NCBI GenBank assembly: GCA_948794795.1
Contig: CAQGLR010000001.1
Coordinates: 1-64,000, forward strand
Direction of reading: 5' to 3'
DNA length: 64,000 nucleotides
Source: an uncultured Lachnospiraceae bacterium
GTDB taxonomy: Bacteria > Bacillota > Clostridia > Lachnospirales > Lachnospiraceae
The notes beneath the pieces are model-generated. The model saw only the letters and a program-made list of their open reading frames with translations, made no database searches and was not told the DNA's origin. The translations under genes and the position numbers were made by a program. Below, in pieces: positions 26,982 through 35,186 of this stretch (within the stretch, counting starts at the first letter, position 1; every line of letters begins with the position of its first letter).

Positions 26982-27015
26982 TTACAGGCTTTAAGGGTTT
27001 CCCCTGTGCCTGTAA
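26982..27015 (-). ncRNA. GAAA-capped hairpin at the 5' end of the tRNA-like RNA locus
   Basis: TTACAGGC pairs with GCCTGTAA (27008-27015 with 26982-26989), enclosing AGGG-GAAA-CCCT. The same order, a GAAA-capped hairpin then a tRNA-like unit, is seen at 24629-24745. The promoter presumably lies just upstream, around 27020-27060, where the minus strand is AT-rich; no convincing box pair was found. Confidence 0.6.
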
Positions 27016-27107
27016 ATAATATATACCATTTTATGCCATTAATCATTTCAAAAAAGTTGCGCACAATATTATCTGCCTTATTTGGTGTTTATGTATATTA
27101 TATGATA

Positions 27108-27160
27108 TTTGGGATTTGCCAGGGTAATATAATCTTTGTGTAATTTAAAAAATAGGGAGA
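27108..27160. repeat. Solo arm of the long palindromic repeat
   Basis: TTTGGGATTTGCCAGGGTAA followed by TATAATCTTTGTGTAATTT matches the right arm of copies 1 and 3. No core or second arm is visible. Confidence 0.6.
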
Positions 27161-27290
27161 ATTAAATATATGATAGTATTGTTTTATAATTAATTAAAGA
27201 TAATTGAATAAATAATTCTTTTGTGTTAGGATTATATAAGGAAAATCCAGAAATAACTTATTTCCTAAGTAAAAAAGTATGGAGGCATCT

Positions 27291-28982
27291 ATGGACTTAT
27301 CTTATAAAATTGCAGCAGTTGTTATTATAATTGTCTTATTTCTTATTATTAAAGGGATTTATGATGAAAAGAAGTACAAGCAAAGGCTTTACCTGCGTCT
27401 TAAGAATTCCTGGGGAAAACCGTCAAGGCAGGAGTACCCGCAGCAGCTTATGGATGCTGTAAAATATTATTATAACAATAATAAAGGTGATAATGATATA
27501 GATGATATAACATATAATGACCTTAATATGGATGCGGTATACAAAAGTATTAACCATACAATGACATCAATAGGTGAAGAATATTTATATGCACTATTAC
27601 GGACACCATGTACAGACATTGCAGTCCTTGAGGAAAGGGAACGGGTAATTAACTGTATAGAAGCAGATGGGGAAGGGCGTATAAAACTGCAGATGGCACT
27701 TGCTGGCATGGGTAAACTGAACAGGATTTCAGTATATAGCTATATTAGTGATATAAAAAATATGGATAGTGGCAATAAGCTTTACCATATATTTTGTGCA
27801 GCGGCACTTCTGGTTTCTGCAGGGCTTTGTTTTGTAAAACCAGCAATAATGGTACTGGTTACAGCTTTAATAATTATATATAATGTAATTACTTATTATA
27901 AAAATAAAGCAGAAATTGACCCATATATACAAGTTTTTGCATTTATAGCAAGGACTATAAGCCAGTCAGAAGATGTTGCCAAGGCTGGGATTGCTGGTAT
28001 TGAAGAATACCAGGAAAGACTTGTTTCATGTACAGCAGGACTTAAGAAATTCGGCAAGAACAGCTGGCTTGTTTCGGGTGGTAATATGAGTGGTGATATA
28101 TTAGACTCATTTATGGATTATATAAGAATACTTTTCCATATAGATTTAATGAAAGTATGTGATATGGTAAATGAGCTGAAAAAGCATGAAAATGAACTGG
28201 CAGATATTTATAATATAACTGGATATATAGACAGCATGGTTTCTATTGCATCGTTCAGGGCAGGTACAGGCAGCTGGTGCGTGCCAGCGCTTAAATATAC
28301 AGACAGCAGGAAAAACATAACTATGGAATTTACAGATTTATACCACCCGCTTATAGAAAACCCTGTGAAAAATTCTATTAAAACAGAGAAAAGCATACTT
28401 ATCACAGGCTCAAATGCATCAGGAAAATCAGTATTTATTAAAACTGTAGCAATTAACGCAATATTTGCACAGACAATCCATACAGTGCTTGCAGAAAGTT
28501 ACAGTTCATGTTTTTTCCGTGTATATTCATCAATGGCATTAAGGGATGATATTTTCAGTAATGAAAGTTATTATATAGTAGAGATAAAATCATTAAAAAG
28601 AATTCTGGATAAGGCAGAAGAACAGGGTGTGCCAGTATTATGCTTTATAGATGAAGTTTTAAGAGGAACAAATACACTTGAACGTATAGCATCTTCTTCA
28701 CAGATACTTAAACAGATAGCAACCCTGAAGTCATTGTGTTTTGCTGCAACACATGACCTTGAACTTGCTAAGATACTGGTTAATTATTTTGATAATTACC
28801 ATTTTGAAGAAACAGTCAAAGAAAATGATGTTATTTTTGACTATAAACTTAGAAAAGGAAATACAAAGACACGCAACGCAATTAAACTTTTGAATATGAT
28901 AGGTTATGATAAAACTATTACTTCACGTGCAGAAGAATTAGCACAGTTTTTCCTGGAAAATGGAAGCTGGCGTGAATTATAA
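27291..28982 (+). CDS. Membrane-anchored MutS-like ATPase
   Basis: The 563-residue protein carries the MutS lever/clamp and ATPase domains but not the mismatch-binding domain. Walker A is GSNASGKSVFI (from Gly373) and Walker B with its neighbour is CFIDEVLRGTNTLER. The N-terminus is a membrane helix (AAVVIIIVLFLIIKGI), and a second hydrophobic pair at about 160-200 suggests a hairpin. Classical MutS is soluble and about 870 residues, so this is a different MutS branch found in Clostridia whose function is unknown. I chose ATG at 27291 because GGAGG lies just upstream at 27281-27285. Confidence 0.85.
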   Translation: MDLSYKIAAVVIIIVLFLIIKGIYDEKKYKQRLYLRLKNSWGKPSRQEYPQQLMDAVKYYYNNNKGDNDIDDITYNDLNMDAVYKSINHTMTSIGEEYLYALLRTPCTDIAVLEERERVINCIEADGEGRIKLQMALAGMGKLNRISVYSYISDIKNMDSGNKLYHIFCAAALLVSAGLCFVKPAIMVLVTALIIIYNVITYYKNKAEIDPYIQVFAFIARTISQSEDVAKAGIAGIEEYQERLVSCTAGLKKFGKNSWLVSGGNMSGDILDSFMDYIRILFHIDLMKVCDMVNELKKHENELADIYNITGYIDSMVSIASFRAGTGSWCVPALKYTDSRKNITMEFTDLYHPLIENPVKNSIKTEKSILITGSNASGKSVFIKTVAINAIFAQTIHTVLAESYSSCFFRVYSSMALRDDIFSNESYYIVEIKSLKRILDKAEEQGVPVLCFIDEVLRGTNTLERIASSSQILKQIATLKSLCFAATHDLELAKILVNYFDNYHFEETVKENDVIFDYKLRKGNTKTRNAIKLLNMIGYDKTITSRAEELAQFFLENGSWREL

Positions 28983-29123
28983 CCAGAGCCATTAACTTTG
29001 TGTATTTTTAGATTTTAAAACATGCCATAGTGTACTGAATATTTGTGTTTTAACCGGGCAATAATACATAGGAAAAAGATTACAGTATTTTCTTATTGGG
29101 TAAAAGAAAGGTCCGGTGGTTAT

Positions 29124-29813
29124 ATGAGAAGAGGAACAAAATATTTTTGTGGAATATGTGTTATTATTGCAATATTTGCAGTTAGTAACTATATTTTTTA
29201 TAAATCAGCACTCAGGCATTTTGAACAGATGCAGATAAGCAGTGAAAAGAAAACATATGAGGAATTTGAAGCTTATGTTTCAGAAAAGGTAGATTCTAAG
29301 TATAAAGAATTGGAAGAAAAACATGACCAGGTTACGGAGGATAATATTTCTGCTGGTACAAGTGAGTATGATAAACTTGGGGTACAGACTGTCTACCAGA
29401 TTGAGAGTTATGATTCACTAAAGGATACCACAGTTGTTGAATATGAGACATTGCCTGAAGAACTTATAGGGCTTACAAGGGAACTTGCTGATGAATACTG
29501 TAAGAATTATATGAAAAACCTGCCTGCGGAAGAGTTCCTGAAAGGCTTACAGAGTATGGGTATTACAAGTTTTTCAAATGAAAGGCTTGTGGTTAAGAAA
29601 ATATATGACAGTTCAAAGGTTGAGTATAAATATTACCTGATTGCAGTTGATGGAGAGGTTGTTGTTTATTATGGTGATAAAAAAACAGTGTATGAATATA
29701 CAGGTATAGAAACATCAAGGCTTCATCCAAGTGAGAGACGTGCACTTAAAAAGGGAATAGAGGTAAGGGATGAGGACGAGTTATACAGTATATTAGAGAA
29801 TTATTCATCATAA
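29124..29813 (+). CDS. Conserved single-pass membrane protein of unknown function
   Basis: The 229-residue protein begins with a basic N-terminus and one membrane helix (about 7-26). An extracellular charged helix with coiled-coil character follows (about 30-70), then a compact C-terminal domain. The blocks YYLIAVDGEVVVYYGDKKTV and LHPSERRALKKGIEV look conserved in my memory of Lachnospiraceae hypotheticals. No function is known. The ATG at 29124 is preferred to the longer frame from 29043 because the upstream residues lack family character. It is followed by a terminator. Confidence 0.7.
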   Translation: MRRGTKYFCGICVIIAIFAVSNYIFYKSALRHFEQMQISSEKKTYEEFEAYVSEKVDSKYKELEEKHDQVTEDNISAGTSEYDKLGVQTVYQIESYDSLKDTTVVEYETLPEELIGLTRELADEYCKNYMKNLPAEEFLKGLQSMGITSFSNERLVVKKIYDSSKVEYKYYLIAVDGEVVVYYGDKKTVYEYTGIETSRLHPSERRALKKGIEVRDEDELYSILENYSS

Positions 29814-29835
29814 ATATATTTTTAAATACAGATTA

Positions 29836-29865
29836 CTGCCTGGATATTATCCAGGCAGGTCTTTT
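29836..29865 (+). terminator. Rho-independent terminator
   Basis: A perfect 10-bp stem (29836-29845 with 29849-29858), with a 3-nt loop and trailing GTCTTTTG, lies after the membrane-protein gene and before the flavoprotein. Confidence 0.8.
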
Positions 29866-29903
29866 GTTGTATAACTAATGGAAATTTATATAAGGGGAAA
29901 GTA

Positions 29904-31151
29904 ATGGAAAATACAGATATATTGGTTGCAGGAGGCGGTGCAGCAGGAATAATGGCGGCACTTGCAGCAGCAGAAAATGGCAAAGGGAAAATATTTATAA
30001 TTGAGAAAATGGGGCAGCTTGGCAAGAAAATACTTGCAACTGGAAATGGAAAATGTAATTATACAAATTATTACCAGACAAAAGAATGTTACAGGGGAAA
30101 TGATGTTTCATTTGCATGGAAGGCATTACAAAAGTTTGGATATAAAGAAACTATAAGTTTATTCAAATCATATGGAATTATCCCATATGACAGGGATGGT
30201 TATGTGTATCCATTGCCAGGACAGGCTTCATGTGTAAGGGATATTCTGGAAAGGGAACTAAAAAGTACAAAAGTTATAATTAATAAAGAAGAAAAAATAA
30301 CAGATGTATCAATACATAGAAAAAGTGGAAAACAGGATGGTTTTATTGTAATAACTGGAAATAACAAATATTTTACCCAGAAACTAATTATTGCAACTGG
30401 TGGAAAGGCAGGTGCAGTACATGGCTCTGATGGTTCTGGATACAGCTTTGCCAAATGTCTTGGGCACTCTGTAATTACTCCATTTGCTGCGCTTACTTCG
30501 TGTATAATCTGTGGGAAGTATACTAAAGACTGGGCTGGTGTAAGGACAAAAGGAACCGTAAGGGCTTATAATAGTAACGGAAGGATGCTTGGTGAAGATA
30601 CAGGGGAATTGCAGTTTGTAGCACAAGGTATATCAGGAATACCTGTATTCCAGGTAAGCAGATATATATCAGAAGAAATTGTAAAGGGCAGAAAACCATA
30701 TTTAATAATAGACATTATGCCTTTATATAGTGAAGAAGAAATTACTGCCGGTTTATTGTGCCGTAAGAAAAAGAATGGCAGTATAGGGGATATATTTACA
30801 GGTATGCTTCATAATAAACTGGCAGCAGCATTGCTTAAATTCTGTGGTATATCTATAAAACGCCAGGCCACAGGGCTTACAGAGGATGAAGCTTCACATA
30901 TTGCAGCAGTAATGAAAAACTGGCGTCTTGAAGTAAAGGATACAGGAGGGTTTGAAAAGGCACAAGTGACAGGAGGAGGGGTACCAGCTTCTGAAATAAA
31001 TGCAGAAACAATGGAGTCAAAGATTTGTCCAGGTCTTTATTTTGCAGGTGAGGTAATAGATGTTGATGGTATATGTGGCGGGTATAACCTGCAATGGGCA
31101 TGGACAAGCGGGTATATTGCAGGAAATGCAGCGGGCAGCTGTTATAAATAA
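29904..31151 (+). CDS. BaiN/RdsA-family NAD(P)/FAD-dependent oxidoreductase (HI0933-like)
   Basis: The 415-residue flavoprotein has an N-terminal dinucleotide motif (VAGGGAAGIMAALAAAENG) and the family block GQLGKKILATGNGKCNYTN. ATGGKAGAVHGSDGSGY lies mid-protein, and the C-terminal FAD-contacting segment reads FAGEVIDVDGICGGYNLQWAW. Family members are related to enzymes acting on bile-acid or unsaturated intermediates (BaiN) and on other substrates. The substrate cannot be named here. The BaiA-like SDR downstream makes steroid-like or other alcohol/ketone chemistry a possibility, not a conclusion. Confidence 0.9.
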   Translation: MENTDILVAGGGAAGIMAALAAAENGKGKIFIIEKMGQLGKKILATGNGKCNYTNYYQTKECYRGNDVSFAWKALQKFGYKETISLFKSYGIIPYDRDGYVYPLPGQASCVRDILERELKSTKVIINKEEKITDVSIHRKSGKQDGFIVITGNNKYFTQKLIIATGGKAGAVHGSDGSGYSFAKCLGHSVITPFAALTSCIICGKYTKDWAGVRTKGTVRAYNSNGRMLGEDTGELQFVAQGISGIPVFQVSRYISEEIVKGRKPYLIIDIMPLYSEEEITAGLLCRKKKNGSIGDIFTGMLHNKLAAALLKFCGISIKRQATGLTEDEASHIAAVMKNWRLEVKDTGGFEKAQVTGGGVPASEINAETMESKICPGLYFAGEVIDVDGICGGYNLQWAWTSGYIAGNAAGSCYK

Positions 31152-31259
31152 TTTATAGTTACACCAGGATATGTTGCCTGTACACCAGAAAATATAACAA
31201 TAAATTGACTAACAGCAGTATTTTGCAGTACAATAAAATAAAAAAACAGGAGGAATTTT

Positions 31260-32003
31260 ATGTTAAAAGGAAAAGTAGCAATAGTTACAGGTGGTACAAG
31301 AGGCATTGGATTTGAGGTTGTACGTAAATATCTTTCCAATGGTGCAAAGGTTATATTATTTGGTTCAAGGCAGGAAACAGTTGATAATGCACTTAATAAA
31401 CTTAAGGAAGAGAACCAGTCATGGGAAGCAGAAGGCATGTGCCCTAAGCTTACAGATGCAAAAGAAGTTGAGGAAGCTGTAAACAAAGTAAAAGAAAAAT
31501 ATGGAAGGCTTGATATACTGGTAAATAACGCAGGTATTTCACAGAATACCCCGCTTTATAATTATACAGCAGAAGAATTTGACAAAGTTATAGATTTAAA
31601 TGTAAAAGCAGTATTTTATGCAATCCTCCCTGCAGCAAAAATTATGAAAGAACAAGGAGGCGGCTGTATAATTAACACAAGTTCTATGGTAAGCATATCT
31701 GGACAGCCTGCAGGTGTTGGATACCCAGCAAGTAAGTTTGCAGTAAATGGTATTACAATTTCACTTGCAAGAGAACTTGGCAAAGATAATATACGTGTAA
31801 ATGCAGTAGCACCAGGGGTTACAAAGACAGATATGGTTGCAGCACTTCCAGAGCAGACAGTACAGGCAATTTCTGCAAGAATACCGCTTGGAAGGGCAGG
31901 AGAGCCAGAAGAAGTAGCAGATGCATTTCTTTATCTTGCAAGTGATATGGCAAGTTATGTTACAGGAGAGATTTTATCTGTAGATGGAGCTTCAAAAGCA
32001 TAA
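31260..32003 (+). CDS. Short-chain dehydrogenase/reductase, BaiA- or FabG-like
   Basis: The 247-residue classical SDR has the cofactor motif TGGTRGIG at the N-terminus, NNAG at about 89-92, and catalytic Ser in NTSSMVS with Tyr155 and Lys159 in YPASK. The opening GGTRGIGFE, NGAKVILFGSRQE and LTDAKEVEEAV resemble the bile-acid 3-alpha-hydroxysteroid dehydrogenase BaiA more than average FabG. This is from memory and not tested. Function is a NAD(P)-linked alcohol/ketone reduction. AGGAGG precedes the ATG. Confidence 0.85.
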   Translation: MLKGKVAIVTGGTRGIGFEVVRKYLSNGAKVILFGSRQETVDNALNKLKEENQSWEAEGMCPKLTDAKEVEEAVNKVKEKYGRLDILVNNAGISQNTPLYNYTAEEFDKVIDLNVKAVFYAILPAAKIMKEQGGGCIINTSSMVSISGQPAGVGYPASKFAVNGITISLARELGKDNIRVNAVAPGVTKTDMVAALPEQTVQAISARIPLGRAGEPEEVADAFLYLASDMASYVTGEILSVDGASKA

Positions 32004-32081
32004 AAAGTAAATGTGTTTATTCCTGGCACAGACCACTCCACAATCTACAATAAATAAAGGAACTTTGTTAATAAAAAGCAT

Positions 32082-32125
32082 ATAGTGCATAAAGCCTGGA
32101 ATATAAGCTGGGTTTTATGCACTAT
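32082..32125. terminator. Bidirectional terminator between SDR and ZIP genes
   Basis: A 12-bp stem (32082-32093 with 32114-32125) lies between convergent genes. It has A-rich and T-rich flanks on the two sides. Confidence 0.75.
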
Positions 32126-32136
32126 TTATATTGTAT

Positions 32137-32913
32137 TTATCCAAAACTTACATCAAGTATCATCATTACAACAAATCCAAGGGCGACCCCTGTTGTCCCA
32201 AGATTAAAGTTTTCGCCTGACTGTGCTGCAGGTATAAGTTCCTCTACTACTACGTAAACCATTGCACCTGCTGCAAATGCAAGCAGATATGGCAGTACCA
32301 GTACAATAAGGCTGGCAATAGCTATTGTTATAGCAGCAAATACAGGTTCAACTATACCAGATAATGCGCCATATATAAATGCTTTTGGTTTAGATATACC
32401 ATCATTTTTAAGAGGCATAGAAATAATTGCACCTTCAGGAAAGTTCTGTATTGCAATTCCAGTTGCAAGTGTAAATGCACCTGCCATTGTAATTCCAGTA
32501 TCACCAATTAATGCACCTGCTAGAGCTACCCCGACAGCCATTCCTTCTGGAATATTGTGGAATGTAACTGCAAGTGCAAGCATTGTTGATTTCTTAATTT
32601 TAAGCTTTAGTCCTTCTGGCTGGTCATTGTCAAGCCTTAAGTGTGGCATTAACATATCTAAACCAACAAGGAATAAAATACCTGCCATAAAACCAGCCGC
32701 TGCTGGAAACCATTTATAAATATTCATATTTTCTGACAAGTCAATAGCAGGTATCAGAAGTGACCATACAGATGCCGCAACCATTACACCTGATGCAAAA
32801 CCAAGCAGCAGTTTTTCAATTCTGCCATCAAGTTTGTTTCCCATAAGAAAAACCATTGCAGCACCTGCCATAGTACCTGCCAATGGAATTAAAATACATG
32901 CTGCTATATCCAA
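32137..32913 (-). CDS. ZIP-family divalent metal transporter
   Basis: The 258-residue protein has about eight membrane helices. The metal-binding motif of helix IV, FHNIPEGMAVG with His119, Asn120 and Glu123, is intact. The helix V motif IAIQNFPEGAIIS has Asn and Glu but the usual His replaced by Gln. It imports zinc, iron or other divalent metals. The start is TTG (32913-32911) with AAAGGATGTGG upstream. No metal regulator is adjacent. Confidence 0.9.
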   Translation of the reverse strand: MDIAACILIPLAGTMAGAAMVFLMGNKLDGRIEKLLLGFASGVMVAASVWSLLIPAIDLSENMNIYKWFPAAAGFMAGILFLVGLDMLMPHLRLDNDQPEGLKLKIKKSTMLALAVTFHNIPEGMAVGVALAGALIGDTGITMAGAFTLATGIAIQNFPEGAIISMPLKNDGISKPKAFIYGALSGIVEPVFAAITIAIASLIVLVLPYLLAFAAGAMVYVVVEELIPAAQSGENFNLGTTGVALGFVVMMILDVSFG

Positions 32914-33098
32914 TTTACCACATCCTTTACAATAAGTTAGAAATAAATAAAAACCAGTGTGGCATAAGATTTAAATATGCCACAGTACAGCAGTATATAT
33001 TATTCTATGAAATAATTTTTAAAAAGTTACAAAATACAGCGCACATTTTTACAAGGTAAAACGTTATATAATATATAAGGAACGAAGGGAGGTTAATT

Positions 33099-33542
33099 AT
33101 GCTTGCTGGTATTGAAGAAAAATATAGCCAGTTGTACAACTATTGTTATTTTAAACTACATAATGCACATCTGGCAGAAGATATCACACAGGAAGCATTT
33201 TTACGGTTATTTGAAAACAGCAGGTATAAAGAAATAAAGAACCCTTTGGCATTTCTATATACTGTTGCAAGAAATCTGTGTATAGATGAATACCGTAAAA
33301 AGGAAACGGTAGAAATGCCTAAGGAAATGCCAGCACAAGATACAGTGGATAAGATAACTGATATAGTTGCAGTGCATATGGCACTTGACGGGCTGTCAGA
33401 AAGGGAGCGTGAAATAATACTTTTAAGGGTAGTTAATGAAGTGCCTGTAGAAGATATTGGGAAAATATATGGTATCTCAAGATTTGCGGTATACAGGGAA
33501 GTTAAAAAGATTCTTAAAAAACTGGAAAGGAGGCTTTCATAA
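33099..33542 (+). CDS. ECF-type RNA polymerase sigma factor
   Basis: The 147-residue sigma-70 family protein has region 2 (LYNYCYFKLHNAHLAEDITQEAFLRLFEN) and region 4 helix-turn-helix (LSEREREIILLRVVNEVPVEDIGKIYG) and nothing else, as in extracytoplasmic-function factors. It directs RNA polymerase to specific promoters. Its stop overlaps the start of the next gene (TAATG), so they are coupled. It probably controls this cluster, which continues with an ABC exporter. GGGAGG precedes the ATG. Confidence 0.9.
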   Translation: MLAGIEEKYSQLYNYCYFKLHNAHLAEDITQEAFLRLFENSRYKEIKNPLAFLYTVARNLCIDEYRKKETVEMPKEMPAQDTVDKITDIVAVHMALDGLSEREREIILLRVVNEVPVEDIGKIYGISRFAVYREVKKILKKLERRLS

Positions 33543-34270
33543 TGGGCAGAAAAATTAAAAAGCATATGGTAGAAATAAGAAAATATTTTGAAGCTCCAGA
33601 ACCACAGGAAAAGAGCACTTTTATAAATAAAGTGTGCCAGGAGAATATATCTGGAAACAGAATAAGCCTCTGGTATATGTTATGGGTGCAGTTTTCTTTT
33701 ATTTCAAAATGGATATGGATTGTATCTGCGTTATTATTCATCTGCGGTTTTATCACAAGCAGGTATATTGCAGAGGAAATAATATGGTTTCTGTCTGGAG
33801 CAATGCCATTTATTGTAACATTTTCATTATCAGAAAGTATGCGTTCTGTTATATATGGAATGCAGGAATTTGAAATGTCATCAAGGTTTACACTAAAAAG
33901 TATTATTATGTCAAGGGTTATTATACTTGGTGCAGGAAATATGTTTTTACTTTTTATTGCAGTATTTTTAGCTGGAAACAATATGTGGAGAAATATAATA
34001 TATATGCTTGTACCATATTTGTCATCTGCAATAGGAGGATTTGTAATATTAAGGAAGTTCCCTGCAAAGGAAGGTGTATATTTAAGCTGTGTATTTAGTG
34101 GGATTATAAGTATTATAGATATAAAACTGGCTACTGGCTACAGCTTTATATATGAAACAAGGTATACTGGAATATGGATAGCTGCTGCTTTATTAATGTT
34201 TGCTGTTGCCAGCTATGAAAGCTGTAAGATGGCAGATTCTATTAGCAGTAATATATATGCTGTAAAGTAA
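33542..34270 (+). CDS. Multi-span membrane protein, probable anti-sigma partner
   Basis: The 242-residue protein has a basic cytoplasmic N-terminus of about 55 residues. About six membrane helices follow (KWIWIVSALLFICGF, FLSGAMPFIVTF, IILGAGNMFLLFIAVFL, GGFVIL, FSGIISIIDI and GIWIAAALLMFAVA). The middle block MQEFEMSSRFTLKSII is recognisable in proteins encoded beside Lachnospiraceae ECF factors. Position and coupling suggest it restrains the sigma factor, but no classic zinc anti-sigma motif is present. Confidence 0.7.
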   Translation: MGRKIKKHMVEIRKYFEAPEPQEKSTFINKVCQENISGNRISLWYMLWVQFSFISKWIWIVSALLFICGFITSRYIAEEIIWFLSGAMPFIVTFSLSESMRSVIYGMQEFEMSSRFTLKSIIMSRVIILGAGNMFLLFIAVFLAGNNMWRNIIYMLVPYLSSAIGGFVILRKFPAKEGVYLSCVFSGIISIIDIKLATGYSFIYETRYTGIWIAAALLMFAVASYESCKMADSISSNIYAVK

Positions 34271-34356
34271 ATGGTGTACTAATATAAGAAGATGGAAGAA
34301 AGCGCTGCATCCACAAACTTGGAATGTACAAAAAGCAGCACAGAAATGGGGGAAAT

Positions 34357-35064
34357 ATGAAGTTAGTTATAGACAGGCTTTCAAAACAATATAAAAATAA
34401 AATTGCAGTTGACAGGGTATCAGCAGAGTTTAACAATGGGGTATACGGGCTGCTTGGTGCTAATGGCGCAGGGAAAACTACTTTTATGCGTATGGTCTGT
34501 GGTATACTTGCACCTACAAGCGGAAGTATTTCTTTTAATGGTATTGATGCAGGGGAAGAGGAGTACAGAAATGTTCTAGGATACCTTCCGCAGGATTTTG
34601 GATACTATCCTAATTTTACTGCCTGGGATTTTCTTTTGTATATGTCAGCGTTAAAAGGTTTCGATAAGAAAAGTGCAAAAAAAAGAATAACAGAGCTTTT
34701 AGATTTTGTTTCACTTTCTGATGTTTCTAAGAAGAAAATAAAAACTTATTCAGGCGGAATGAAACAGAGGCTTGGAATTGCACAGGCACTTTTAAATTAT
34801 CCTAAAATACTTGTTATGGATGAACCTACAGCAGGACTTGACCCTAAAGAAAGAGTGCGTTTCCGCAATGTAATAGAAAGCATTGGAAAAGATAGCATAG
34901 TTATTTTGTCTACACATATTGTATCAGATGTTGAACATATAGCAGATTATATACTTATGATGAAAAGTGGAAGAATTATATTTAACCAGCCAAGGAAAAA
35001 TATAGAAGGAGATTTAGAGGAATTTTATCTAAGTGAATTTGAAGATGGGATAGAAGGCATTTAA
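34357..35064 (+). CDS. ABC transporter ATP-binding protein
   Basis: The 235-residue ATPase has Walker A LLGANGAGKTTFMR, a Q-loop in LPQDFGYYPNF, the signature YSGGMKQRLGIAQAL, Walker B ILVMDEPTAGLD and the switch His in LSTHIVSD. It pairs with the permease that follows to form an exporter. I chose ATG at 34357, with GGGGGAA upstream, over an earlier in-frame codon at 34324. Confidence 0.92.
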   Translation: MKLVIDRLSKQYKNKIAVDRVSAEFNNGVYGLLGANGAGKTTFMRMVCGILAPTSGSISFNGIDAGEEEYRNVLGYLPQDFGYYPNFTAWDFLLYMSALKGFDKKSAKKRITELLDFVSLSDVSKKKIKTYSGGMKQRLGIAQALLNYPKILVMDEPTAGLDPKERVRFRNVIESIGKDSIVILSTHIVSDVEHIADYILMMKSGRIIFNQPRKNIEGDLEEFYLSEFEDGIEGI

Positions 35065-35186
35065 AATGTTTTTGGAAAAATTAAAAATAGTATTAAAAAT
35101 ATATCTAAAACAATAGAATACTGCCTGGTATGTATTAAGTTGGACAATAATATTTAAACAGCCAGAAGCAGTACGGGAGGATTTTT

